64,000 nt of DNA from Meconema thalassinum. Its lineage: Eukaryota > Arthropoda > Insecta > Orthoptera > Tettigoniidae. Position 1 is the stretch's first letter; every line of letters begins with the position of its first letter. The DNA lies in assembly GCA_946902985.2 (NCBI GenBank), contig OX336392.1, positions 462,360,693 through 462,424,692 on the forward strand, read 5' to 3'. The position numbers and the translations under genes were made by a program. The notes beneath the pieces were generated by a model, which was given only the letters and a program-made list of their open reading frames with translations, had not been told where the DNA came from and searched no databases. This document shows, in pieces, positions 21,091 to 32,410 of this stretch.

Positions 21091-21294
21091 AAGAATGTAA
21101 ACAATGCTCTTAGGTTCCTACGTTCGTTGCCAAGAGCCGACTGCGGTGGCGTCTGGTAGCTAAGTTCTGAACTAGTAGTCGATGACGGTGGCGTTTGGCG
21201 GCATATGTAGGAACTATTTGAAAAATTCAAAAGTCTGCAGTCCTTACTTGAATTAAAAAACAGATAACACAAACTAATACACTCATCACAATTA

Positions 21295-22033
21295 TCCCCC
21301 AGGGGCTCACATCTTGTGGGCGTGGGTTGGCGACCACGGGGCCCCAGCTGAGTCCGGCATTGCTTCCACTTACTTGTGCCGGGCTCCTCTCCGTCTTCTT
21401 TCCTGTCGACCTCACTTGGTCAACTCTTGTTCTCTTCTGACCCCGACGGTATTAGGGTATCCGAGGCCTAGAGAGTCTCTTCCTTTCCCGCCTTAATTGG
21501 CCCTTGTCTCGTCTTTTCTGATACCCTCCTTCAGCGAGGGGTCAGCCTTCTTTTTCTCTTCCTTTTACCTCCTGCCTTGTGCTCTAGGCCCTTAAGGAGG
21601 CAGGGTGTATGTAGCCCCACCACTTCTGGTGCACCCTAGATAATGATACACCCTCAGGGGCTCACGGCTGGTGAGTTCGGGAGTTGGCGACCCCGAGGGA
21701 TTCCTGAGCTGGGTCCGTTTTCCCCTTTTGTCCCTTACCTTTGGGGCGGACCCTCTTCTCTTTCACTTTCCTATATGCCTTTCATGGCTCTCCTTCCTTC
21801 CAAGTCCCTCAATCCGCCTTCCTCGAGGGTTGAGGGCATTTCTTTTCCTTCTGTCCTTTTATTTGCCTTTTTCTCTTTTAGTTTTCAATTTCTTCTTCTA
21901 GTATGTAGGTTAGTAGTTAGTTTTAGTTTTAAGTTCGCTTTTCTTTTTCATCTTCACGATCACCCGAACCATCAGGGGCCGATAACCTAGATGTTAGGCC
22001 CCTTAAAACAACAATTATCATCATCATCATCAT
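21295..22033 (+). mobile_element. SINE-A copy 6
   Basis: Full length with (ATC)n tail. Target duplication CATCACAATTA at 21284-21294 and 22034-22044. Confidence 0.9.
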
Positions 22034-22703
22034 CATCACAATTAACACCGTAACACACCCAAAGTACACGGGGCTACATGACCGCGTTGTCGCAGCCCCC
22101 AAACTTAAGAACCAACCAATATTGTGCGACAACATGAAGGTGAAATTGGTTTAATGAAAGATGAACATGCTGGAAGGATTGTTGAAGAATTTGTGAGGTT
22201 AAGACCCAAAATGTATGCAATAAAATTGTGTAATGAAATTAATAGCTTGTGTAAGGCTAAAGGCATTAAGACGAGTGTGAGTAAAACTATGAATATGGAT
22301 GATTATCGAAAGTGTCTTTATAACAGAGATCAAGCCAACAAAGTTCTTGTTTGTATAATTTCAAAATCTCATTCTGTATTTTCTGTTCGTCAAAATAAGT
22401 TGGCAATTTCATCAAACGATGATAAAAGACATATAACTGAAAACGGAATTGTTACTTCACCTCTGAAAAAATGATTAGAAACGAATTTGAGATTAAAGCA
22501 CTTCTCTCCCTTACTTTATTTCTTTCACACACACACACACTCTTATTCTGATAATAATAATAATTTCTGTGTGTTACTTTGCTTATGATAAAAATAATAA
22601 ATAATAACCCAAATTTTGTGTATTATTTACATCTCCTCCCCCCACCACCATTCCCATTTTCCTGAAAGAAAAAAAAACTTTATATTACTTACTTCATTTA
22701 GTA

Positions 22704-23490
22704 ATGGTGCGCTGTAAGAGAAGCATTCATTAATTAGTCGTGTACTTAATAAAACTATTGATAATTTACCCGTGGAATTACACATCCCAGGATATGAATA
22801 TTGTGGACCAGGAACAAAATTAGAAAAGCGACTGACCCGTGACGTAACTGCCAGGTTTTGCAGTGACTTGTGAATGCAGCAGCATGAGGTGTGGCGGAAA
22901 TAGCGCCATGAAATACAGCGATGATACGAAGAGCGCCGAGCGAAGAGTGCTTAGAGATGCAGCACTTCCATTTAGTAACGTGCTGATCAAGATGTGGGCC
23001 GCGTACTGAATGCAGTGTGCAGAATGATGACTTCTAAATGCTGTGAAGAGTAGCTGCGGGCGGCTTCTTAAATAAGCGACCATGGAAAGCTCCAAAGCAT
23101 ACAGACCGCCTGACCAAACAAAGTCTTCCAATTGGTCGGACGAAGGTCATGGTGACGTCACTAGTGACGGGCAGGGAGCAAGCAACTGAACGTGTCAGTA
23201 GTGACAATGTGTTTGGAGATGAAGGGCCCTGAAACACTCGAAGTAAGAAGCTTAGAAAATCTGAGCAAATAAGCTTATACAAATTGATTAATTACAATTC
23301 ATTACAATTAATAATAAGATAATTATCGCTTGTTTAGAGGTTTTCGGGAGAACAAAATTAAACGGAAAGTCAAAGAGGGCTGTCGCATAGAAGTAACCAT
23401 ACACACAAACGTATACTGTTACGAAAGTGACCACGTGGAAAAGGAGGTCAAGGCATTTATTTAAATCCTCCTGTATACAAAAGATAATTA
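22704..23490 (+). pseudogene. Polinton A virion protein with parvovirus-type phospholipase A2 motif (fragments)
   Basis: From 22742 the frame reads DNLPVELHIPGYEYCGPGT, ending in KLEKRL. The P-G-x-x-Y-C-G-P-G-T calcium-binding loop is that of parvovirus VP1 and Polinton/adintovirus phospholipase A2 domains, which help virions escape endosomes. The Met at 22704 is in another frame. The catalytic His-Asp helix should follow but is gone: 22840-23435 is unrelated sequence, apparently an insertion or replacement. The gene's C-terminal glycine-rich end (GKGGQGIYLNPP) is still readable at 23441-23488, immediately before the protease, the usual place in Polintons. Family placement is from motif and gene order. 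Confidence 0.65.
22840..23435. other. Unassigned ~600-bp insertion or replacement in the PLA2-like gene
   Basis: The sequence differs from the AT-rich Polinton on both sides and has no supported frame. I found no target duplication. Confidence 0.35.
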
Positions 23491-23495
23491 ACGAA

Positions 23496-24650
23496 ATACC
23501 AAATAAAGCATTAAGTAATTTTGATTTAGCTAAATACGCACAATTAAAAATTCAAAACTTTAGAGGATTCTTTATGCAAGATACGTTACCAAGATATCCT
23601 CGAAAAAATGAAAACTCTATTGTTAACCTAGAATCGATGTTCAAATCCGGTTCACATTGGGTGGCTTTTAGTAAACGAGGTAAATACGTGCATTATTTTG
23701 ATAGCGATGATGATTGTTGTTTTAAGGGGCCTAACATCTAGGTTATCGGCCCCTGATGGTTTGGGTGATCGTGAAGATGAAAAGCGCTCTTAAAACTAAA
23801 ACTAATTACTAACCTACATACTAAAAGAAGAAATGGAAAACTGAAGGAGAATAAGGCAAATAAAGGACAGGAGGAAAATAAATGCCCTCAACCCTCGAAG
23901 AAGGCGGATTGAGGGACTTGGAAGGAAGGAGAGCCATGAAGGGCAGATAGGAAAGTGAAAGAGGAGAGGGTCCGCCCCAAAGGTAAGGGACAAAAGGGGA
24001 AAACGGACCCAGCTCAGGAATCCCTCGGGGTCGCCAACTCCCGAACTCACCAGCTGTGAGCCCCTGAGGGTGTAGCATTATCTAGGGTGCACCAGAAGTG
24101 GTGGGGCTACATACACCCTGCCTCCTTAAGGGCCTAGAGCACAAGGCAGGAGGTAAAAGGAAGAGAAAAAGAAGGCTGACCCCTCGCAGAAGGAGGGTAT
24201 CAGAAAAGATGAGACAAGGGCCAATTAAGGCGGGAAAGGAAGAGACTCCCTAGGCCTCGAATACCCTAATACCGTCGGGGTCAGAAGAGAACAAGAGTTG
24301 GCCAAGTGAGGTCGACAGGAAAGAAGACGGAGAGGAGCCCGACACAAGTAAGTGGAAGCAATGCCGGACTCAGCTGGGGCCCCGTGGTCGCCAACCCACG
24401 CCCACAAGATGTGAGCCCCTGGGGGATATTTTGATAGCATTGGTAATTTAAGACCACCATTAGAAATTTTAACATCTCTTAAAAATTCCTATCTACAATA
24501 TGATTTTCATTCATATCAATCAATTACTTCATCGATTTGCGGACATTTATGTTTAGTCTTCTTGTATTGTATAAATAAGGGCAACACAGAGTCTTTAAAC
24601 ATTTCAAAGATGGCTTTCGAAAGACGATTAACTATTGAAGGTAATACTAG
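23496..24650 (+). pseudogene. Polinton A adenain-like cysteine protease, split by SINE-A
   Basis: Maturation protease of the virion, related to adenovirus protease. The frame starts IPNKALSNFDLAKYA, where the usual initiator Met codon is ATA. It includes NFRGFFMQDTLP, then GSHWVAF with the catalytic His, and YVHYFDS with the catalytic Asp. SINE-A copy 7 enters exactly at that Asp-Ser codon pair. The frame resumes at 24439 with GNLRPPLEIL and ends with SICGHLCLVFL, the catalytic Cys block. All three catalytic residues thus survive. Apart from the lost start codon and the SINE, I saw no other break before the overlap with the next gene (ATG at 24610). Confidence 0.85.
23706..24426 (-). mobile_element. 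SINE-A copy 7, in the protease active site region
   Basis: Full length, minus strand. 12-bp target duplication TATTTTGATAGC at 23694-23705 and 24427-24438, which is the FDS codons of the protease. Confidence 0.92.
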
Positions 24651-27600
24651 CATATTTATTAGGTGGAGAAGACAAATTTCCTTCGTATATTCATATTAGT
24701 TAAGATAAAGTCTACTTTCATTGTAAACTACATTCAAAATTTGATATAGATTTCAATGTTGCAGATTCTATTGCAGATTTGTTAGGATTTTCTCATAAAA
24801 AGTTCACTGCAAACCAAACTCATTATTCTGAATATATCATTAAAATTAACACTGTAGATAGTATTCGTGTATGTTGCAACCTTGTGCTTGGTACGAGTTC
24901 TTATTTGAACCATAAACCAACACTCTTTATATAATTTTTTATCTCTTGTTCCTGCTGGCTCTCCAATTGTTGTGCAACCAACAACAATTAGTTTTTTGCC
25001 TATGCTCAGCGCGGTTATTCAACATATTGTGCCCAATGAGGACACGGCAGACTGGCATCGAACTCGGGTCGTATCAGAGAAGACCAGGCACATGATTCTG
25101 CCTAAGAGTCGAACCATTGATCTCTGAGGGGGAACAGTTATAGGGAACCCGAAGAGCAATGCGTAAAATATTGACATATAATAATATAGCATGATTTCAC
25201 GGCCAGTATGTGAATATCATAGCAGTTTAAGGTGAAGAATTGTAAGCAAATGCAAGCAAATATACGTTTTCGATGCATACAAGAACGAAAGCAGGCCAGC
25301 TTGACGTTTTACTAATTGCAGCGAGCGAGTAGGAGGAGATACAAGGCGCCGAGGGAACTATTTCCGTCTGGACCGTGGAGACAGCTCGAAATTAATGACT
25401 CGGGTATTCACCGCTTGACAACGATGGAGGCTGTAGTGGGGATGATTGCCCACGGAAATTAATTGATTACAGCCAAGTGGAGCATTGAAATGGAGTGAAA
25501 TGTACACCCAGGTGAATATATTCAAGGAGAGATAATTTAGGAGTGATTTCACGCCTAAATTAAAGCCTATATCTCTAAATGAGCCTGCGAACACAAGGCT
25601 TACGCACTAGAGGATTGGTTTAGAGACACGCATTAGGGGATTCACCATGGTGGCGTCCTAACGCTATGGAATAAGGCAATTAATTGTAATTAATTGGCCG
25701 AAGCGATCGCCGGCACGCGAACGTTTATGAAACCTCCACGCCTAAATAAACAAGGTGTATATGTCATTTCGGCTGAAAATGTATTATTTCAAGAAAAGAG
25801 TCGCACCCGTATGTCCCGTGGACTACTTTTTACGAGAAACCTTTAAAAGGGGGAGCAAAGCAGACCAAGTCAGTCTTTTCTCCAGTCTACACGTAACTAA
25901 TACGCTGCCAGTAAGCGCGCGAAATGTTACAGTATCGACGCTCAGCAGTTGAAGAACAATGGAAGCACATCATACAGCTTCATAAGTATAATCATGAAGT
26001 GCGTCAGAGTTAATCTAATACAGATATTTATCCATTATCTGACGCAAATATAAATTCGCTACAGCGAAAGAGTAATTTATAATGTTTTTGGACATTACAT
26101 ATACCAGGAGGTATTGTCAGAGTTGTATATGACATTATCATCAGGATCACTACAATTATTGGGGCCTGGGAGGCATCGCCAATTAATCTTGACAGTGAAC
26201 TGAACGGTATTGAAGGTGGCGAGGATCGAACGCACGTAAACGCAGTTAGACTTTCACGGAGACCAGCGGTTGGCGTAATTGCATCACATCTCTGAGGTCA
26301 GGCGTTAGGAGGAGTCCGATTAAAGATCAACCTGTGAAATAGTGAAAAAGTGTACATAAATTTTGTTATAGTGATTTAAAAAGTGTTTATGTGTGTTGTG
26401 ATTAATATGTATTGTGTAAAAGTGAGAGAAGCCACTGATAAGAGTATGATTGTCATGTGGGAAATATGTGAAATCAAGTGTCGTGTGAGATATAGCATGA
26501 TGGCTTAAATCAAGCGTCATGGTAGGTCCGGAGCTGGGATGCTGGTATAATCCAGCGAAAATGAAAAAGTGAGTACCAATTTACAATGTTATTCTAACTA
26601 AATAGTTCACCATACAACGATGCATCACTTTGAGACTAAGATGTAACAGTCACTTATGAACGAGTTTTCACCACTCGTCTTGAATAGAATATGGCTTGGA
26701 AGGTGATTTGTTTAGGGCTATTCAGGCCTAAAATAGTGATGAATGTAACGGTAACGTTAAATGATAAATAATAATAATAATCTGGGGTCGGCAACAGTAA
26801 AGTAATAGGCATTTTTGGCCTAAATAACGTTCAAAGTGTGTCATGTATAATGTAAAGATACTGTATTTTGGTAAACAGTAAGAAAGTAACGTGGAATATA
26901 GCGAGATACGAGAGTTTTTCAGTGTCAATGAAGTGTTGAATGAATATTTGATATGGTCAATTCTTAGGATTGTATTTGAGAACCATTAAAGTAATGCGAG
27001 CCAGTAGATTTATACCTTGTTTTTAGGAGCTATTTAAAGCTTTGGCTTAAGTGTAATTGCAGAGAGAACGCGGGTGCCTTAATAATTGAGTCATCTACGA
27101 GAAGTATTGTTTGAGCCGCATATAGCGTGCAGAAGTAACGTAGAATCCAGTGATTTACGTAAATAAAGTCGCGGGGACCAAACTAGCATAGCTTGCACAT
27201 TAGGTGAAAAGTTGGCTAATCTACGAGTTAGTATCGCCGTTGTGCATACTTTTATTAGTCGCAGCGAATTGGACAGAGCCTGTCTGTATCCATCGCTTGC
27301 AGGAATAGTTGCCACAAGGGATGTCCTTCGAGACTCCGTGAGCACATGTATAAAATGATCTGCCCTGAGAGGTAAGAATCAAGTTCGTCGTTTAGGAAAC
27401 GCAGATTTCCTTATATTATTGAGACAGCTGCTGGTGAAAATCTTGTATTTTCATTATGATGCGCGTCCAAAGCCACTAGTATTCACCATAGAACGGCAAG
27501 GCTATTACAGAATCCATCCCCAGCCATGAATGTTAAGGAGCCGAGTTGAGCCCGTTATACTATAAACATAGGTGTTAAATAATTAGAATGACTCAATTAC

Positions 27601-28815
27601 TTGAGAACAACACTTAGCGTAACTACATTGTACTGAAATTGTAAACAAAGATGACCTTGCTAGCAGATGAGAGGGAGTGGGAGTAGCCCACTGAGACAAG
27701 CGGCCATTTTGCGCGGCCAGCTGGAACTAATTTTATTGCCTGCTAGGGAAAGGGGAGGTCGGTCGGCCAGTCCTTTTAAATTAGAGTCATAGTGGGACAC
27801 TGAAGAATCTCGATATTTCGATATGTAATTAAGATATGATTGTTATGATGATGCCAATTGAATTAAATGATGTGTTTTAACACACATACATTGTCGGATC
27901 AATGAAATCGGATAATATTTGGCCCAGTTATTCTCTGAGGAGGAACACTGAACCAAATAAATTGTTAGGCATCTTTTTAAAGTGCATTTTTGCCAGTTCA
28001 CGCTAATTTATGCAGACGGGTTTGTGATTTCTAAGAACATGACACGTTTGTAACGATAATAATCTCGACAAGACCCAGAAAATCGTCGTATGGTGAAACT
28101 ATAAACATTTCTATCCATGTGTATTTTGGAAGGGAAACGTACCACTTTTTAAGCGTTTCATATTGATGGGAAGGAGGAAGATGATCCACACGACACAACA
28201 ATATTTGCTAACTAAGGCATAAAATAATGAATTCATGCTAATCAAAGTAAACGCCGTAAGAAACGGATTAATGTTTTATTATTACAGTATTAATGTCATT
28301 TGATGTGATATGTGACTTTTGTGTTGTGATACTCCAGTTATGTAAAATTGTGTCACATAAAGAACACTATGGAGACTCGCAGAGGTCTGAAAGTATCAAT
28401 GATAGGATGCTAGAAATAGATTTGAGTGCAGTGTAGCACTAATTAAGAAGAGACTCACAAAATAACCCTGATTTTAATTGTGGGAATTAAATGTAAATTA
28501 TCCTTTGTTTGTATTTGTTGTATAGCCATGATTTTATATCAGTAAATGTTTTATTTTAGGAATATGTTGTTTCTTTCATGTAGAGTAGTTACCTGGTAGA
28601 CTCAAATCCTGAGCATGTGGTCGTATGGTGGGCAGGAACGTCCCATACCTCGAAAGACCGTGAGTTAGCTGGGATACGAACACATGTTCCACTTGATGAC
28701 AATTGGGTACAATATATCTGTGCAACTTGAAGATCAACTTCAGCAGCTCATTGATTTGCAAAATGAAGATTTAACCATACAATTAATTATTCGTCCAGCA
28801 CGATATCTTACTATA
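24610..28815 (+). pseudogene. Polinton A minor capsid (penton-like) protein, split by a 3.7-kb insertion
   Basis: The start MAFERRLTIEG overlaps the protease end. After a frameshift near 24660 the recognisable blocks are FNVADSIADLLGFSHKKF, VDSIRVCCNLVLG, and LVPAGSPIVVQP up to about 25007. After a 3.7-kb insertion the C-terminus reappears at 28715-28813: SVQLEDQLQQLIDLQNEDL then TIQLIIRP. This is the single-jelly-roll minor capsid family conserved in Polintons (D-x-x-G-x-L-I-D and E-x-x-T-I-x-L-x-I blocks). The gene order protease, minor capsid, major capsid is the standard one, supporting the call. Confidence 0.75.
25010..28706. mobile_element. 3.7-kb unclassified insertion in the penton-like gene
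   Basis: Noncoding by eye. At 25846-25880 TTTAAAAGGGGGAGC followed by AGTCAGTCTTTTCTCC looks like a core promoter (TATA-like box plus initiator), as in an LTR. ATATTGTGCCCAAT near the left edge (about 25029) and ATTGGGTACAATAT near the right edge (about 28703) form a short inverted pair. The length and single promoter fit a solo LTR, but I cannot match TG...CA ends with a target duplication. Confidence 0.45.
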
Positions 28816-29134
28816 TAAAGTAATGAAATACTGTTATATTTTCATTCTAGTTTAGTAAGCTTACTAGAAAACATTCACAAATATGGTTATAATTTATAAT
28901 ACTCAAAGTTTCAAAAAGAAGACTACTCCGATTCGAAAAAATAAAAATAAATCAATCACCTAGAATTTCTAAAGAATAAAAACATGCACCTTAAAATCTA
29001 AGAAACAATTATCGAGTAACAACAAACATTTCTTACAGTCTTTAGGCTATCGCGTACTTTCATTTCAATATAAATATATATGCAATTGTTAATCTTACGG
29101 TATTTAGTTTCTATCTATATTTGAAGCTGTTAAC
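28816..29134. other. AT-rich spacer between capsid genes
   Basis: No frame or repeat recognised. It probably carried the promoter of the major capsid gene. Confidence 0.4.
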
Positions 29135-30372
29135 ATGTTTAACATAACAGATAAAATAGAGGTTGACAACAGAGTTGTGCGACGAGAAGAGTGAGTTTAT
29201 CAACCTTATTCAGCTAATAAATTTGAAAATAATGATGAAATTCGAATACCGATTCAAAATGAAGAAAATATAGTTTTATTTTCAGACGCTGTTCTTCACT
29301 TAGAAGGACAAATTATTACTTCTAACATAAATCCAGCCGCTTCTACTACAGCATATCCTGACCATAATTTGGGACTAATCTTTTTAGCGAAATTCCCGTT
29401 ACGTTAAATCGTAAAGAAATTGATCGTACACGTCAGGTAGGTATAAAAAAAACTATGCATCATATTCAAAAAACAAATTTACAGCTTTACAAAATGCTGG
29501 TTATTTTCCCTCTTTAACAACAACACCAAGTGAAGCAAATATTGTTGATAATACCACTAAACGTTTTCATGTAATACTTCCTTTAAGCAACCTGTTAGGT
29601 TTAGCAGAGGATTATAGAAAGCCGATTTTAAACTGCAAGCATGAGCTAATACTTCTTCGATCTTCAAGTGACGCACGTGCGTTGCTATCAGAAAACGAAA
29701 ATAATCCTCCTAAGGTCAAGTTATTTTAAGTTTATCTAAAAATTCCTGTTTTATTATTATCAGACGAAGAACAAATTAAAATATTAAAACTACTGCAGAA
29801 AAATATTCCCATACAGGTTGGTTTTCGATCGTGGGATGTTCATGTCTTGCCCGCTCTTCCTAGAACAACTAAATATACTTGGAGTGTAATGCCAACTTCT
29901 GAAATTGAAAAACCAAGGCAGTTTTTATTAGTTTTTGAAACTAATAGAAACGTACTAAATAAATGAATGCTCTTCCTATTTTGACAATTGTAACATTAAA
30001 TCTATAAGAGTTTTTTTTAATTCAAATTTTTATCCATATGAAATGCCAACTTCTGAAATTGCTATAAATGACTACAGCGAATTGTATGACATGTTTGTTA
30101 AATTTCGTAATGTATATTGTCAGATCAATGATTTTCGTTCAGAGACTCCAGTTTCACGAGATGAATTTAAATCACATAGTCGGATTATTGTAATTAATTG
30201 TCTCGAGCAAGTGGAATCAGTAAAGACATCTACAGTTGATGTGCGAATTGAAATCGAGACAAGTGTGAATATACCTGAAGATACAACTCTTTCTTGTGTT
30301 ATTATTCATGATCGTCAGCTATCTTACAGATCATTAACTAATAAAGTAATTATCTATACCATTATTTGCTAA
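29135..30372 (+). pseudogene. Polinton A major capsid protein (double jelly-roll), frameshifted
   Basis: Starts MFNITDKIEVDNRVV and soon has NNDEIRIPIQNEEN, the hallmark N-terminal strand of Polinton major capsid proteins. Later blocks in shifting frames include LPLSNLLGLAEDYR, CKHELILLRSSSDA, VGFRSWDVHVLP and WSVMPTSEIEKPR. An intact last frame (30043-30372) holds FRNVYCQINDF, SRIIVINCLEQ, VDVRIEIE and CVIIHDR. In Polintons this protein is predicted to form the icosahedral shell. There are at least four frame breaks. The total is about 410 codons, shorter than usual, so internal deletions are likely. No replacement by another gene is seen. Confidence 0.85.
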
Positions 30373-30420
30373 GTTATAAGCAAGCAAGTAAACAAGTATG
30401 CTCACTTAACTTGCAAACAT

Positions 30421-31080
30421 GGATTTGATAACAAACTCTCCTTCTACGAGGAATAACAAGCATCCAATAGTTGCAGACATTCTTAAACTACCCACGGGAG
30501 TTTGGAACTTGCTTACTGCATTTTAAATAACAGCAATATACCTTCATTCAGTCCAGTGTTAACATGGGTCGCAGCGTATTGTGAAAAAACTCTTTCTCCT
30601 TTTTTTTTTAACTTTATTAAAATTAATATGAATATTTAGTTGTATATAATTTACCACATGAATTTTCTTTGTTTGCACTAAAAACACTTTCCCCATACTC
30701 ATTAATGGATCTTAATACAAAGGAATATCAGATCTAATGTTAAAGCATAGCCATCGTTTACCTGCAGATTGTCCAAAACATTTACCATCTCTTGCAATAA
30801 GAAGCAATAGTTGTGCGAAATTTAATGCTAATGCTGTTCAGCATTGGTTAAATTCTTCTGATGGCATCATGAAAATTGTGTCTTCGATAATAAACAAGTT
30901 TCGAAACAACGGACTTCAAAGTTTTAATAAGTTTGATTGGAATTACTTTCCTATAAACGTACTGACTACATATGAACCACAACGAATTCGTCTGGAGTGA
31001 GAGCATCTACCAGATCATCTAAAAAGAAAATTTCAACTGTTTCATCTCCGCTGCAAATGTGATTACTGCATTCACCACCA
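30421..31080 (+). pseudogene. Unknown Polinton A ORF(s) downstream of major capsid
   Basis: A 35-codon frame begins at 30421. An 87-codon frame (30737-31000) reads LPSLAIRSNSCAKFNANA, then QHWLNSSDGIMKIVSSIIN and FDWNYFPINVLTTYEPQR. After one stop it continues to about 31070 with a basic, Cys-rich end (HLRCKCDYC). I do not recognise the family. Its position between capsid and the IAP-like gene, and the regular amphipathic pattern, suggest a real but decayed gene. No transmembrane segment is evident. Confidence 0.4.
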
Positions 31081-31169
31081 ATAAAGGTATTTAATTAAAT
31101 CTACTAACGCAGTTGTCACCTATACAGCTTTATTTTTTAATTTTTTGGTTGCTCTTTAACACATTGTAT

Positions 31170-31290
31170 TTTTTGTCTACAGGAAATGAACATCTGGACA
31201 ACTAAAAGAACAAGATCATCTCAACACTCATTTAAACATCCGGACAACTAAAAGAATGACATCATGTCAACACTCATACAAGAGGGGGGA
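31170..31290. repeat. Two ~45-bp direct repeats
   Basis: GGACAACTAAAAGAA occurs at about 31196 and 31242 with similar flanks (ATCATSTCAACACTCAT). It lies in the spacer upstream of the tRNA gene. Function unknown. Confidence 0.5.
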
Positions 31291-31416
31291 AAATGTATTA
31301 ATTGTAATTTCAAATGAATAAAGAAGAAAAGGTGTTTGCACCAATTCATATTAAAGGATTTTTTAAGTGTTCAAATACCTTCTCACTCCAAATGTAGATA
31401 AAAATATATATAATAT

Positions 31417-31503
31417 TGCCAGGTGAGGGATTTGAACCCTCGCTTTCAATTTCTGAAAATTAGATCTTAAGTCTAACGCCTTGGACCGCTCGGCCAACCT
31501 GAC
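31417..31503 (-). tRNA. tRNA-Leu (anticodon UAA)
   Basis: The 87-nt minus-strand sequence folds into a complete class II tRNA. The acceptor stem GTCAGGT pairs with ACCTGGC (one G-U). The D arm is GCC/GGC, the anticodon stem TTAGA/TCTAA with loop CTTAAGA (anticodon TAA), the long variable arm TTTCA/TGAAA, and the T stem GAGGG/CCCTC with loop TTCAAAT. The discriminator is A, as for leucine. The internal pol III promoter is intact: box A TGGCCGAGCGG and box B GGTTCAAATCC. A T5 run about 15 nt downstream (minus strand) can terminate pol III. No SINE body is attached and no intron is present. It lies between the unknown ORF and the IAP-like gene of Polinton A, on the opposite strand. Confidence 0.92.
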
Positions 31504-31639
31504 ACACGCAAAACATGCATATTAGTCAGTGTGTTTTGTTGATTCATATCAGTTATCATTTAGCTTCGTGTAGTGAACATCTTTGTGAAGTAAACCAGCA
31601 TGAAGTCTTTTGCTTGTGTAAAGTAATGCAAAAAACCGT

Positions 31640-32230
31640 TAATGCAAATGATATTGAGTCAAAAAGAAATAAATTTTAAATCTGAAAGAGATCGGCTAAA
31701 AACATTTAAGAACTGGTCTTCAAACAGTTTTACAAACACTGCTTGGTTAGCAGATGCAGGATTTTACTAATATTGATATAAGGATGTAGTCAGGTATGCT
31801 TTTTGCAATCTGGAACTTTGTTATTGGGAAGAAGAAGATGATCCATTTGAAGACCATAAGCAATGGGCTCCTTCTTTTCCTTACTTAAACACTATTTCTC
31901 CTAACATAGAATTAAAATCTGAATATGAACGGCTCAAAACTTTTCAAAATTGGCCTGTTGCCTCTCCAAACTAATTATGTTTAGCATCAGCAGGATTTTA
32001 TTATACGGGTCATGGTGATAAGGTTAAATGTATATTCTGTAAGATTGAAATTGAAAATTGGAAAGAAAACGATATTCCTTTAAATGATCATAAAAAATGG
32101 GCACCATACTGTCCAAATTTAAGAGGGTTTTACGTTGACAACATTGATTTTAATCCTGAAAACCCTACTAATATTCCACATAATGTTGGTTATGATACTT
32201 GTGGAAACAATATACGTTGATGTGATGTGC
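31640..32230 (+). pseudogene. IAP-like protein with two BIR domains (Polinton A cargo)
   Basis: BIR1 (about 31680-31900): ERDRLKTFKNW, LADAGFY, then WEEEDDPFEDHKQWAP. Two stops fall in its middle, and the first zinc Cys (Tyr) and the last (Phe) are lost. BIR2 (about 31925-32130): EYERLKTFQNW, LASAGFYYTGHGDKV, KCIFCKIEIENW, NDHKKWAPYC. The zinc ligands C-x2-C, H and C are all kept, with one stop before it. No RING finger is visible afterwards. BIR proteins block caspases or regulate signalling, and insect large DNA viruses and some adintovirus-like elements carry them, so this is plausibly an anti-apoptotic accessory gene. The three stops make it a pseudogene. Confidence 0.85.
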
Positions 32231-32410
32231 TTTTTTGTGCAGTATGCATTATCAGACGTAGACATGCTAAAGTTCGTTAAGCAATCAAACACTCCACCAG
32301 TAATTTCATTTACCGGTGGTAAAAACCAGTGTAAAGGTGAAAAAAAAAGCATACCGTAGTGTCTTACTACCGAACACTAGTCGATGTATCATATGCGGTC
32401 CATCTAACTG

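Larger units (their letters stand above)
20230..22474 (+). pseudogene. polB: Polinton A DNA polymerase B (fragments)
   Basis: Protein-primed family-B polymerase. The first part (20230-20920) includes IGYILEVDLSYPQELH, the LKQCIQLGMQLERIHR block, SQWLEPYID and the catalytic motif C YTDTDSFMY at about 20812-20838, with both Asp kept. Several stops and frameshifts are present. The normal region between IGYILEVDL and LKQCI is partly deleted, and motif B is degenerate (FGRSLMN). The C-terminal part resumes at about 22140: GEIGLMKDEHAG, FVRLRPKMYA, KAKGIKTSVSK and DYRKCLY are the usual last blocks of Polinton PolB, ending at 22474. A SINE-C fragment, an unassigned ~200 bp and a SINE-A lie between. 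The palm active site (motif A) and exonuclease are missing. Confidence 0.85.

Noticed and set aside
31417..31503. The tRNA as a SINE head
   Set aside because: SINE-B and SINE-C heads have degraded clover-leaves and attached bodies; this one has a complete class II clover-leaf with long variable arm, terminator and no body.
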